DNA of 36,639 nucleotides from an uncultured Campylobacterales bacterium (GCA_902727925.1 CACVAW010000020.1:1-36639); one strand, 5' to 3'; positions 1-8,670 are shown, counted from the first letter of the stretch. Numbers and translations are program-made. Notes: generated by a model not told the origin, from the letters alone.

Positions 1-1
1 A

Positions 2-3000
2 CAAGAACTAAAAAAAAGAATAAACAAAAGAAAACAATACGAAAACAAAAAAGAACAAGAAGCAAAACAACAACAAGCCCAAGAAAGAAGGACAGAACAA
101 GAATATAAAGAATACCAAAAAGAAATGGTAAAAAAATACCCAAGTATGTCCAAAGAGAAAAAAGAACAACTACTAGCCGAATATAACCAAAACCAAAAAC
201 TATACCAAGAACACTTAGCACGTCAAAATAGACAAGCCCAACAACAAAAGAGTAGACAAGAACAACAAAGAAGACAAAATTATCAAAATAAGCAACAACA
301 ACAAAAAGCCATGCAAACATATGATAGACTAGAACAAGCAAAAAAATCAAAAAGACCAGAAAAAGAAATAGCAAAAATAGAAAGACAGTACCAAAAAGAG
401 TTAAGAACACACTCTAAAAGTCCATTTAAAAAAACACAAAGATTAGAGTTTGGACAAAAAGAGATAGCAAAAGCAGCAAAAAAAATAGGAGTATCAGAAG
501 AGGGGTTAAACACATATATAACAAAACTAAGAAAAAGAGAAAGTTCAGATAACCAATTTGCAAGAAGATCAGGAAGTCAATACTGGGGATACTGGCAGAT
601 GGGGAAAGGTGCTAGAACAGATGGTGGGTATAGAGGTAGTAATGCAAATGCTTACATGCAAAGTAAAAGTACTCAATTACGGACTTTTTTAAATTACACT
701 GTGAGACAAGCAAAATCTCTAAAGAACAGAAACATATCAACAAAAAATGAAGCACATTTTCTTGGAGTACTAGCAGCAGGACACCTAAAAGGAATAGGTG
801 GAGCTGTAAAGATGCTTAAAGGTCAAGATAATGCAGATGCATTAGGAACTAAAACTAGTGAATATTATAAAATGATTCATAGTGCAGTAAATTCTGAAAA
901 ATCTAATAACCCTGGGGTAATAGCATACAACAAAGGAGTACAAGCATACGTACCAACTTCAAAAGATAGTGTAAATGATGGAAAATACCTAGAATCTAGA
1001 GTATTCTCAAAAACATCACAAGCCCAAAGATTTATAAAAGCAAAATATCCAGAATTAAAATATAAAATAGACTCAGAATATTATGAAAAGACTGGAAAAC
1101 TAGGTGGATATGATCCAAAAACAGGAATAACAACATTTGATGACAAAATAACAAAATATGTAATCCACCATGAAGCAATAACAGCTAAACGTCATAAAGA
1201 AGGTCAAGACTACAGTGAAGAAGCCGTAGCAAAAGAGCTTTATCAAAGAGCAGAAGAACTAAGACTAAATCCATACGAAATAAGAGATTCACAAGATTAT
1301 GTAAAAACTAAAAGATACCTACAAAAAGGTCGTGACGCAGAAATACAAGAGTTAGCAAAACTAACAGGAACAGCAGCACAAAAAGGTTGGATAGGAGATA
1401 CAAGAAGAGTACTAAAAGAGTGGAATGCAAAATATGCACTAGCTGGAGAGTGGGCAGCAGAACAATTAGGGTTTAAAGATGGCTTTCATACTCCAGAAGA
1501 AGAAAAGTATTTTGGATATGTACTTCAAAATATAGAAGACAAAAGAGACAAAAGAAGTAAAAGTGGACTTAGTCTGGAGAGGTTAGCTCAGAGGGAAGCT
1601 TTAGAAAAAAAAGGAGAAGCTGCAGAACAAGAGTATACACAGGCAAAAGGTGTTGTGCAAACTATGTCAGCTATTGGTAGTGTTGTAAAGTCTACAGCTA
1701 ATACTATTGTTGATAGTGCGAAGCATTATGAAGAGTGGACAAGAGAAGGTATTATCTCAGGGGTACTTGCTCCAGAAAACCTTGTTGGTGGAGGTATTGT
1801 AGCTAGGGTTGGAATGACAAGTATAAAAAAAGCTGCTCTTACCAGTACTGTTGTTGATATAGCAGCAGCTTCTGCAATTGAAGGAGGGGCTGCTGAGAAA
1901 AGAGGGAGAAGTGGAGTTGTAGCATCAATTGGTGTGGCAACAGGTTCAGCTCTTATTGGTGGCACAACAGGTGGTGCTGTTGCTGGGTATAATAAAGTTT
2001 CTGGTAGAGGTAATAGAATTACTATAGACAATACTATCAATAAGATAGATGACAAAGACAATCCTTTAAGTCCAGCTGAAAAACAACTTGTATCTGAACT
2101 TACTCAAGATGCTGTTAATACTAGTGATAATAGTATTAGTATGGATTCTGTTAGAAGGGCTACTCAAAACTCTATAAAACCTGATATTAATCAAGATGAA
2201 GAAGAAAGTTCATCTAACCTTGATACTCTTGAATCTGATACTTCTACTTCTTTTATTCCTCAAACCTTGGATAATACTGATAATGTCGTTCCCATTAAAC
2301 AATCAATAACCACTCAGCAACAACAAGCAAGACAACAGGAACAAGCAGCAATAACTTCAGAATATAACTTTATGGAAGTTAGCAACCCAGCATATAATCC
2401 TCTACCAACAAAAGAAGAGTTTGGTTTTGAGAGTATACCTCTTAAGGATAGTGAGTTAACAATACTAGATCCAAATAAAAACACTGATACAACAAATCCT
2501 CTTAGGATATCTAATCCCATAAATGATCCATTACCTAATAATGGGAATCAAACAAAAGATTTTATGAGGATAGAAAATCCAGCTAAAAATTTGGTAGACT
2601 CAGATGCACAAGTAAAAACTGAAAATAAACCTACTCAAGAACCTACCCAGACTCAACAGCAACAAGCTAAACCTCCTAGAAATTTAGATGAAGCTCAGAA
2701 AAGACAACTTGAGCAAGCAAAAGATGCTTCAAATAAGGTAACGTTTAATTTAAAAAAAACAGATGCAATAAAAGAAATAGAGAGTTCTACACATTGGCAT
2801 GGTAACAAACATAGAGGGAAAACCAAAACAGAGTTAAGAGATAGAGCTAGAACTGCTAAGATATCAGGCATAGGTAAAAATACAGGTTCTCTTACTGCAG
2901 GGGTGGATAGCTATAATGAACGAATTGCTTATGCAAAAGCTACTGGACATAAAAAAAGATTGACAAATGCGAGAGAGGCTAAAAGAGATTATTTAGACCA

Positions 3001-5446
3001 ACCTTTGGTTAGAAGTAGTTTTAAAAGTAATAATGAATTATATAAAGCATACTTACTTGTTAGAAATAGTGATGAATTTAAAGCTCAATATAATGAAGGT
3101 AATTCTAATACTATAATAACTTCAGTACCTATAAGCAAAAATATTAAATATCAATCTATAGATCAATTTGGAAATGAACATAATGTAAATAGAGTTATAG
3201 GTGTTTTTCATAGAAATATAGACGGTACAGTATCACCAGTTACCATTTATCCAGCTTATGGGCAAAGAGCGAAGCTGAGAAATTTAACAAAGAAAACTCC
3301 TGCTCAACAGCAACAAGCGAAAACTTCTATTGATAGTCAAGCTCAACAAAGGCAAGCAAGACAAGCTAACCCTAAAACTGATCCTACTAGTCCAGAGTTT
3401 GATCCAGAAGAATTTGTAAAAGGTAGAGCAAGCAAAAAACATGATGAATTAAGAGAAGTTTTAGATGATAGAAAACAAGTTTTAAAAAAAGGTTCAGGCG
3501 GACGGTCAAATAGAGTAACAGAATCAGACCCTCATCTTAAGCTAACAAGAGTTATGAATGAAGCAAGAGAAAGAGAAGCTGGTAAAAAACATTGGCAAAA
3601 AGAGTTAAATGAAAGATTTAATTCAGATGGTACACTAAGAGATGACTATGGTACATCAAGTCCAACTACAACACATAAAGACCGAGTTGATTCACTTTTA
3701 AGTGGAGAAAATTCAGTAAAAGATGAGTCAATTCAAACTAATAAGCCACCTACTAAAAAAACAGTTGATTATAATCAACCAGCTAAAGGGTTGAGTAGTA
3801 GTGTTGGAAGTAGAGGACTGGGTAATAACCCTCTAGCAGATATGAAAGATCTAAAGAATAGACAAAAAGGATTAGATAATATTTTGTCTTCTAAAAATAA
3901 GAAGAATAAAGATGAATCAGGTTCTGTAGGCGCTCAATTTATAGGAAACTCTTGGAAAGATAATCTAAAACAACAAACAAGAGATACAGAAGCTAGAATA
4001 AATCAACAAGGTTTAGATAGTGCAAGAAATAATCCACCTAAAAGCCAAGAAGTTGATAGACCTTTAACATCTGAGGATAGTAGGGGAATAGATAGACAAT
4101 TCTTACTTGGGGATAGCGAGAATCAAGTAAAAACTTCAGTACAACAGCAACAAGCTAAATCAGGTGTAAACGACTATAGAGTTAGTCAAAAGGTAAATGA
4201 ATTTGGTAAAAAACATGGAATAGAAGATTCATTATCTTCACATAGTAATGATTATATATATTCAAGTAAAAATGGAGTAGAAGGTTTTTATAAAGCATCA
4301 GATGATACCGATCCAATTATATTATATCACGGTACTCAAGACAAGTCGTTTAAGAGCTTAAATGATTTAGATTCAAGTTCTAATAGTCCTTTTTTTCTAA
4401 CAAAAGATAAAGAAGTTGCAAAAAGATATTCTTCAGATAATCATTATACACATCCTTCTCAAAGTGAACAAACTGGAAACACTTTAAAAGGTGTATTGGT
4501 AGTTAAAAATACAGAAGCTGTTAGTATTCATAATGCTGAAGGTGGAAGCCAACAAGATATAAATATGAATAATTTCTTAAATTCAGAATATAATCAGTCG
4601 ATTAACGTAAATCAAAATGTCCGTAACATTGGTATAGGTGAAACTACAAATATTACTATTACGCCAAATACACATAAAGATAATTTTTCTATAATAGGTA
4701 TAGGTGACTATAGAGAAAATGGTACAAGACAAAAACTTTATCCAATACAACAGCAACAAGCTAAGGCAGGATTAAATGATTATAGAAATAATGATAATGA
4801 GGGGGTAAGTGAACTAAAAAGTTATCCTCAGTATTTGATTGGGTCAAATACTCCAAACATATCGCAAGGAAGAAATAGGAATCAGTCTTTAATTGTTGAA
4901 TTTAAAAAAGATGAAAAGAGAACTAATGATGATACATATAACGTAAAATCTGGTGATAAAATCATAGGACAGGTTTCATTAAAAAGAAAAAATGATAAAA
5001 GAGTTCATTTAGCAGGTCTTGGGATTGACGATGATTATCGTCATACAGGAGCAGCACAAGCAACTGCTCATAAAGTAAAAAAATATTTAAAAGACAAAGG
5101 TGCAAAGTCTTTATCTATACAAGCTATACCAATGGCAGGAAGTTACGATAAAAATCAAATAGATTCTAACTCTTTAGTAAAACATTATTTAAAAAATTAC
5201 TATGATGTTGAAAATATAGATGAACTAAAGGATGTGAATAAAACTGATCAACAAAAAGTAGATGGGGTTGTGATAACAGGAAGCTTTATATCAGAAGGGA
5301 ATACTATTTTTGGTCACTTAAAAAATGAACGACAAAAATCTAATCAAGATCCTATTAAATCAGCTGCTTTTTTAGATTTTATGAAAGAGGAAGGAATAAG
5401 TTTGGGTAGTAATCATGGTTTTACAGACTATCGAGATGAGACTTAA
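2..5446 (+). CDS. Giant modular polyvalent-type protein (5' partial): lysozyme-like, ADP-ribosyltransferase-like and GNAT-like domains
   Basis: The frame is open from base 2, so the true start lies outside the window; residue numbers here count from the Met at 125. Residues 1-100 are Q/K/E-rich and probably coiled coil. Residues 110-256 look like a lysozyme or lytic transglycosylase: RESSDN with candidate catalytic E139, GYWQMG at 155-160, then AGHLKGIGGA at 218-227. Residues 300-480 are unassigned. Residues 510-625 are hydrophobic with a glycine zipper (GSALIGGTTGGAVAGY). Residues 870-1050 form a basic unassigned domain. Residues 1396-1515 resemble an ADP-ribosyltransferase (LYHGT, then PFFLTKDKEVAKRYS). 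Residues 1586-1700 resemble a GNAT acetyltransferase (GDKIIGQVSL, then YRHTGAAQA). QQQQA(K/R) linkers separate several modules. This layout matches the polyvalent proteins of phages and conjugative elements, which carry effectors into a recipient cell; that role is inferred. There are no phage structural genes nearby to confirm it. Confidence 0.75.
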   Translation, partial: QELKKRINKRKQYENKKEQEAKQQQAQERRTEQEYKEYQKEMVKKYPSMSKEKKEQLLAEYNQNQKLYQEHLARQNRQAQQQKSRQEQQRRQNYQNKQQQQKAMQTYDRLEQAKKSKRPEKEIAKIERQYQKELRTHSKSPFKKTQRLEFGQKEIAKAAKKIGVSEEGLNTYITKLRKRESSDNQFARRSGSQYWGYWQMGKGARTDGGYRGSNANAYMQSKSTQLRTFLNYTVRQAKSLKNRNISTKNEAHFLGVLAAGHLKGIGGAVKMLKGQDNADALGTKTSEYYKMIHSAVNSEKSNNPGVIAYNKGVQAYVPTSKDSVNDGKYLESRVFSKTSQAQRFIKAKYPELKYKIDSEYYEKTGKLGGYDPKTGITTFDDKITKYVIHHEAITAKRHKEGQDYSEEAVAKELYQRAEELRLNPYEIRDSQDYVKTKRYLQKGRDAEIQELAKLTGTAAQKGWIGDTRRVLKEWNAKYALAGEWAAEQLGFKDGFHTPEEEKYFGYVLQNIEDKRDKRSKSGLSLERLAQREALEKKGEAAEQEYTQAKGVVQTMSAIGSVVKSTANTIVDSAKHYEEWTREGIISGVLAPENLVGGGIVARVGMTSIKKAALTSTVVDIAAASAIEGGAAEKRGRSGVVASIGVATGSALIGGTTGGAVAGYNKVSGRGNRITIDNTINKIDDKDNPLSPAEKQLVSELTQDAVNTSDNSISMDSVRRATQNSIKPDINQDEEESSSNLDTLESDTSTSFIPQTLDNTDNVVPIKQSITTQQQQARQQEQAAITSEYNFMEVSNPAYNPLPTKEEFGFESIPLKDSELTILDPNKNTDTTNPLRISNPINDPLPNNGNQTKDFMRIENPAKNLVDSDAQVKTENKPTQEPTQTQQQQAKPPRNLDEAQKRQLEQAKDASNKVTFNLKKTDAIKEIESSTHWHGNKHRGKTKTELRDRARTAKISGIGKNTGSLTAGVDSYNERIAYAKATGHKKRLTNAREAKRDYLDQPLVRSSFKSNNELYKAYLLVRNSDEFKAQYNEGNSNTIITSVPISKNIKYQSIDQFGNEHNVNRVIGVFHRNIDGTVSPVTIYPAYGQRAKLRNLTKKTPAQQQQAKTSIDSQAQQRQARQANPKTDPTSPEFDPEEFVKGRASKKHDELREVLDDRKQVLKKGSGGRSNRVTESDPHLKLTRVMNEAREREAGKKHWQKELNERFNSDGTLRDDYGTSSPTTTHKDRVDSLLSGENSVKDESIQTNKPPTKKTVDYNQPAKGLSSSVGSRGLGNNPLADMKDLKNRQKGLDNILSSKNKKNKDESGSVGAQFIGNSWKDNLKQQTRDTEARINQQGLDSARNNPPKSQEVDRPLTSEDSRGIDRQFLLGDSENQVKTSVQQQQAKSGVNDYRVSQKVNEFGKKHGIEDSLSSHSNDYIYSSKNGVEGFYKASDDTDPIILYHGTQDKSFKSLNDLDSSSNSPFFLTKDKEVAKRYSSDNHYTHPSQSEQTGNTLKGVLVVKNTEAVSIHNAEGGSQQDINMNNFLNSEYNQSINVNQNVRNIGIGETTNITITPNTHKDNFSIIGIGDYRENGTRQKLYPIQQQQAKAGLNDYRNNDNEGVSELKSYPQYLIGSNTPNISQGRNRNQSLIVEFKKDEKRTNDDTYNVKSGDKIIGQVSLKRKNDKRVHLAGLGIDDDYRHTGAAQATAHKVKKYLKDKGAKSLSIQAIPMAGSYDKNQIDSNSLVKHYLKNYYDVENIDELKDVNKTDQQKVDGVVITGSFISEGNTIFGHLKNERQKSNQDPIKSAAFLDFMKEEGISLGSNHGFTDYRDET
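2315..4765 (+). repeat. Dispersed QQQQA(K/R) linker repeats inside the giant gene
   Basis: Five copies of a Gln-rich linker begin at 2315, 2654, 3305, 4142 and 4748. The last four share the identical 14-mer CAACAGCAACAAGC, followed by an in-frame Lys codon; the first is a CAG CAA CAA CAA GCA AGA variant. They fall between the recognisable modules. The last two are followed by similar residues (SGVNDYR and AGLNDYR). A related KQQQAQ occurs near base 63. Repeated short identities at module borders fit recombination-driven domain shuffling, although repeat-prone Gln codons alone could give part of the pattern. Confidence 0.75.
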
Positions 5447-5507
5447 TACTCCACTACTAAAATATTTTTTTGAATTCCTCAACAGAGTTACCCATGCTTT
5501 TTCAGAC

Positions 5508-5529
5508 CTAAGTATATATATACTTTTAG
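5508..5529 (+). terminator. Palindrome after the giant gene, candidate terminator
   Basis: AAGTATATATATACTT (5510-5525) is a perfect 16-base palindrome about 60 bases after the stop of the giant gene. It is followed by TT and flanked by CTA and TTTAG. It could be a weak intrinsic terminator or an operator for the moxR operon. The all-AT stem makes terminator function uncertain. Confidence 0.35.
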
Positions 5530-5579
5530 TATTATGCAAATTCAATACACAAGTTAAAAAACTGTTACTAATGATAAGG

Positions 5580-5585
5580 TATAAT
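5580..5585 (+). promoter_or_regulatory. Candidate -10 box of the moxR operon
   Basis: A perfect TATAAT lies 40 bases before the moxR ATG. No clear -35 hexamer sits at the normal distance, which is usual for sigma-70 promoters in Campylobacterota, where an AT-periodic upstream region replaces it. A GGAG at 5614-5617 is the ribosome binding site. Confidence 0.5.
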
Positions 5586-5625
5586 TTCACCATTATAATT
5601 TGGTTTAAATTTTGGAGTTTATTTG

Positions 5626-6561
5626 ATGGATATAAATTTAATAAAAAAAGAGGTAGGAAAAGTTGTTGTAGGTCAAGAGGAGATGGTAAATGCACTTCTT
5701 GTTGGTCTTATGACAAATTCTCATATTCTTCTTGAGGGTGTTCCTGGACTGGCTAAGACCACTACTGTGAATGCTCTTGCTTCTGTGTTGGGTCTTGACT
5801 TTAAGAGGGTTCAGTTCACTCCTGATTTGCTTCCTAGTGATATTACAGGTGCGCAGATATATAATCCAAAGACAAGTGAGTTTGAACTCAAAAAGGGTCC
5901 TGTGTTTACAAACCTTCTTCTTGCTGATGAGATAAATAGAGCTCCTGCAAAAGTTCAATCTGCACTTCTTGAGGTGATGCAAGAAAAGCAAGTGACTTTA
6001 GGAGTTGAGAGCTTTAAGATTCCAAAGCCGTTTTTGGTTCTTGCTACTCAAAATCCAGTGGAACAAGAGGGTGCTTATACTCTTCCTGAAGCTCAGCTTG
6101 ATAGGTTCATGATGAAAATCAAGATAGACTACAATACAAAAGAAGAAGAGCTTGAAATCATGAGACGAGTTGTGAATATGGCTAGTATAGAACTTAACAA
6201 GGTAGCTTCAAGTAAAGATATAGGACAAATTCAAGAAGATATCAAAAATGTACATATAGACAAAGAAGTAGAAGAGTATATTGTCGATCTTGTATTCGCT
6301 TCAAGGTATCCATCTAAGTACGGACTAGAAGATATCGCTAAGTATATAGAGTATGGTGTAAGTCCGAGAGCTTCTATTGACTTGCACAAGGCTTCAAAAG
6401 CACAAGCTTATCTTGAAGGGAAAGATTTTGTAACTCCTGTAAGTGTACTTAAGGTGTTAAAGCCTATATTTAGACATAGATTAATTCTTACTTATGAAGC
6501 AGATGAGATAGAGGTTGATGATATCATTCAAAGAATAGTGGATGCCATAAAAATACCATGA
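5626..6561 (+). CDS. MoxR-family AAA+ ATPase
   Basis: This is a MoxR-type AAA+ ATPase, thought to act as a chaperone on VWA-domain partner proteins. It has a Walker A (GVPGLAKTT), a Walker B (LLLADEINRAP), and the conserved ATQNPVEQEGAYTLPEAQLDRF stretch containing sensor I and the arginine finger. The lid domain contains GVSPRAS. About 311 residues is the normal family length. The ATG at 5626 is preferred over the TTG just before it because GGAG lies eight bases upstream. Its stop overlaps the next start as ATGA. It is the first gene of a moxR, DUF58, membrane protein, VWA operon, so the encoded VWA protein is its likely client. The specific substrate is unknown. Confidence 0.93.
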   Translation: MDINLIKKEVGKVVVGQEEMVNALLVGLMTNSHILLEGVPGLAKTTTVNALASVLGLDFKRVQFTPDLLPSDITGAQIYNPKTSEFELKKGPVFTNLLLADEINRAPAKVQSALLEVMQEKQVTLGVESFKIPKPFLVLATQNPVEQEGAYTLPEAQLDRFMMKIKIDYNTKEEELEIMRRVVNMASIELNKVASSKDIGQIQEDIKNVHIDKEVEEYIVDLVFASRYPSKYGLEDIAKYIEYGVSPRASIDLHKASKAQAYLEGKDFVTPVSVLKVLKPIFRHRLILTYEADEIEVDDIIQRIVDAIKIP

Positions 6562-7370
6562 TTGTTGACGAAAAAACTTACAAAAATATTCTTATAGAAT
6601 CTAAAAAGTTTGCTTCAAATGCAAAATACGGAACTCATCTCAGTAGTTTTGGTAGTGAGGGGATAGACTTTCGTGAGCTTAGTGAGTATAACGAGGGTGA
6701 TGATATAAGAAAGATTCATTGGCCGACAAGTGCAAAAAAACAGTCTTTGTATGTGAAAAAGTTTGATGAGAGTAAGAATCTTAGTATTCATATAATATCT
6801 CTTCTTAGTGGAAGTTTGTATTTCGGGAGTGATATATTAAAGCAAGAGCTACTTGCCCGTATAGTTGCTATTCTTTCGTATGCTACTATTTTTCAAAAAG
6901 ATACTTTAAATAGTGCTATTTTTATAGATGAAGTAAAACATAAGTTTAAAAATATCAAGAAATCTTCTTCTGTGACAAGTATAATAAAACAGATACTAGA
7001 ATATGAGGTAATAGGTTCAAGTATAGACTATGAAGCTCTTAGTAAATATATAAGCAGTATAAAAAAAAGATCAGTTATATTTCTTGTTGGAGACTTCATG
7101 AGTGATATTTCAGCGCTTAAGGTATCAAGTAAACATGATGTAAGAGCTATTGTCGTAAGAGATAAGTTTGAAGAAAATCCAAAGAACTTGAATAATATAT
7201 CATTCATTAATCCAGAGACTAATGAAATAGTCAGTTCGTTACCTTTACAAAATTATTCTAATATGGTAGAATGTCAAAATCATATTATACGCCAAAGTTT
7301 TTATAAATATAGAATTAAGTCTACACAATTAAATTCACACAATTTAAATAAAAAGATTAAGTTTATATAG
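6558..7370 (+). CDS. DUF58 domain protein, VWA-like
   Basis: This is a DUF58 protein, the regular partner of MoxR in this operon type. The signature is visible: GIDFRELSEYNEGDDIRKIHW, followed by a Lys/Phe motif (YVKKFDE). In most homologues the next strand carries an Asp-x-Ser-x-Ser metal site. Here the corresponding segment reads ISLLSGSLYFGS, so the metal-binding Asp appears to be missing. The C-terminal part (about residues 170-270) is poorly conserved, with a basic tail. It overlaps moxR by four bases, implying translational coupling. Its molecular activity is not established; a scaffold for the MoxR/VWA complex is a reasonable inference. Confidence 0.85.
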   Translation: MIVDEKTYKNILIESKKFASNAKYGTHLSSFGSEGIDFRELSEYNEGDDIRKIHWPTSAKKQSLYVKKFDESKNLSIHIISLLSGSLYFGSDILKQELLARIVAILSYATIFQKDTLNSAIFIDEVKHKFKNIKKSSSVTSIIKQILEYEVIGSSIDYEALSKYISSIKKRSVIFLVGDFMSDISALKVSSKHDVRAIVVRDKFEENPKNLNNISFINPETNEIVSSLPLQNYSNMVECQNHIIRQSFYKYRIKSTQLNSHNLNKKIKFI

Positions 7371-7392
7371 CTTTAATAAAATAGAGGTTTTT

Positions 7393-7758
7393 TTGGAAAA
7401 TTTAGAAGATATTGATATTCTTATGCATACAGGTAGTAACTTTTATATATTTATTATTCTGTTAATTATATTTAGTGTTTTAGCATTGATATTAGTTTTT
7501 ATAATAACTAAGTTTATTATAAGTGCTAAGTCTAACCCTAAGAAAAAAGCTTATGATAAAATTAAGAAATTGGATCTTGAAGATTCAAAACAAGCTTCTT
7601 ATAGGCTTACAAAGTATGCTACATATTTTGAAGATAATCCATATAAAGATCAACTACTTATTCAAATAGAACAATATAAATATCATAAAGAAGATATCCC
7701 ATTTGATGAGGAATCTTTAACTATTATTAGAAGGTTTACAAATAGTTGCAAAATCTGA
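7393..7758 (+). CDS. Small single-pass membrane protein of the moxR operon (DUF4381-like position)
   Basis: This 121-residue protein has one strong transmembrane segment (about residues 17-44, FYIFIILLIIF onward) followed by a basic, then charged cytoplasmic region. It occupies the slot where DUF4381-type proteins are usually found, between DUF58 and the BatA-like gene, and its size and topology fit, but I cannot confirm the family by eye. The TTG start at 7393 follows AGAGG at 7383-7387. An ATG at 7423 would remove ten residues. The 3' end overlaps the next gene by 13 bases. It probably anchors or couples the MoxR/VWA complex at the membrane. Confidence 0.7.
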   Translation: MENLEDIDILMHTGSNFYIFIILLIIFSVLALILVFIITKFIISAKSNPKKKAYDKIKKLDLEDSKQASYRLTKYATYFEDNPYKDQLLIQIEQYKYHKEDIPFDEESLTIIRRFTNSCKI

Positions 7759-8627
7759 GTTTTGAGTATCCTTATGCATTTTTAATTCTTATAGTTTTTG
7801 TCATATGTGACTTCTTTTTTAAAAAGCAGTTGTCGCTTTTATACTTTCCTTTTCTTCAAACCTCCCAGCTTAAAAAAAGCAAGAAAAACATATTTAAAAT
7901 CATCTTTAAATATCTAAGTATAATAGCTCTTGTCACAGCACTTGCTTCACCTATAACAAAAACAGAAATTTCAAATATCAAAAAAGATGGATATGCAATA
8001 TCATTATTAATAGATGCTAGTGGTTCTATGCAAAGACCTATCTCAAGAGTTCAGAGTAGGTTTGACGTATCAAAAGAGATTCTTATAGAGTTTATTAAAA
8101 ATAGATTAAATGACAAAATAGCTCTTGTGGTATTTGGTGGGTATTCTTATATAGCATCTCCACTTAGTTATGATAAAGTATCTTTAAGTGATATAGCATC
8201 TCGTATGACTCCTGGAATTGCAGGAGAAAATACTTCTATATATGATGGGCTTTTTACAAGTATTAAGACACTTAAAAACTCCAAAGCCAAATCAAAAATG
8301 ATAATACTTCTTACTGATGGTAGAAATACTGTTACTTCAGTGCCTCAAAATGTAATAATAAAATTGGCCAAGAAATATAATATCAAAATATATACCGTAG
8401 GTATATCAGATGAAGTTGACGTTTCTATACTCAAAAATATTGCTTTTAGTACTGGAGGTAAGTTTTTTCTAGCTCAAAATAAAACTCAACTTAAAAATAT
8501 ATATGAAACTATAGATAAACTAGAAAAGAGTGAGATAGAACAAAATAAATATTCATTAACAAAGTATTATTATCAATACCCTTTGGGATTATCTTTTCTC
8601 TCTATAGTATCATCTTTGTTTTTCTAG
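7746..8627 (+). CDS. BatA-like membrane protein with VWA domain
   Basis: This is an aerotolerance BatA-type protein. Two transmembrane segments sit near residues 8-25 and 51-70, followed by a von Willebrand A domain. The metal-ion-dependent adhesion site is intact: D90-A-S-G-S94, a downstream TS in GENTSIYDG, and LLTDGRN. A last hydrophobic segment (YPLGLSFLSIVSSLFF) closes the protein. The only plausible start is TTG at 7746, with AGAAGG about 11 bases upstream. The operon stops here: no second VWA gene (BatB), TPR (BatC) or BatD follows, as they often do elsewhere. It is the likely MoxR client. Confidence 0.85.
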   Translation: MQNLSFEYPYAFLILIVFVICDFFFKKQLSLLYFPFLQTSQLKKSKKNIFKIIFKYLSIIALVTALASPITKTEISNIKKDGYAISLLIDASGSMQRPISRVQSRFDVSKEILIEFIKNRLNDKIALVVFGGYSYIASPLSYDKVSLSDIASRMTPGIAGENTSIYDGLFTSIKTLKNSKAKSKMIILLTDGRNTVTSVPQNVIIKLAKKYNIKIYTVGISDEVDVSILKNIAFSTGGKFFLAQNKTQLKNIYETIDKLEKSEIEQNKYSLTKYYYQYPLGLSFLSIVSSLFF

Positions 8628-8664
8628 TTAAGTTCGCTTAATAGGCTCATAATAAAGATTTTGA

Positions 8665-8670
8665 TATAAT
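8665..8670 (+). promoter_or_regulatory. Candidate -10 box of glnA
   Basis: A TATAAT 33 bases upstream of the glnA ATG is preceded by TTTTGA, giving an extended TTTTGATATAAT pattern common in Campylobacterota. The ribosome binding site AAAGGA is at 8692-8697. There is no clear NtrC or sigma-54 site. Confidence 0.5.

Noticed and set aside
2315-4765. CRISPR-like or tandem repeat array
   Set aside because: The repeats are short, coding, in frame and irregularly spaced (200-840 bases), so they are protein linkers.
5372-5695. Minus-strand open frame across the giant gene end and moxR start
   Set aside because: It is an antisense shadow with no family signal and no ribosome binding site.
5415-5735. 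Plus-strand open frame of 106 codons bridging the giant gene end and moxR
   Set aside because: It overlaps both real genes in another frame, has no ribosome binding site and shows low-complexity, non-protein-like composition.
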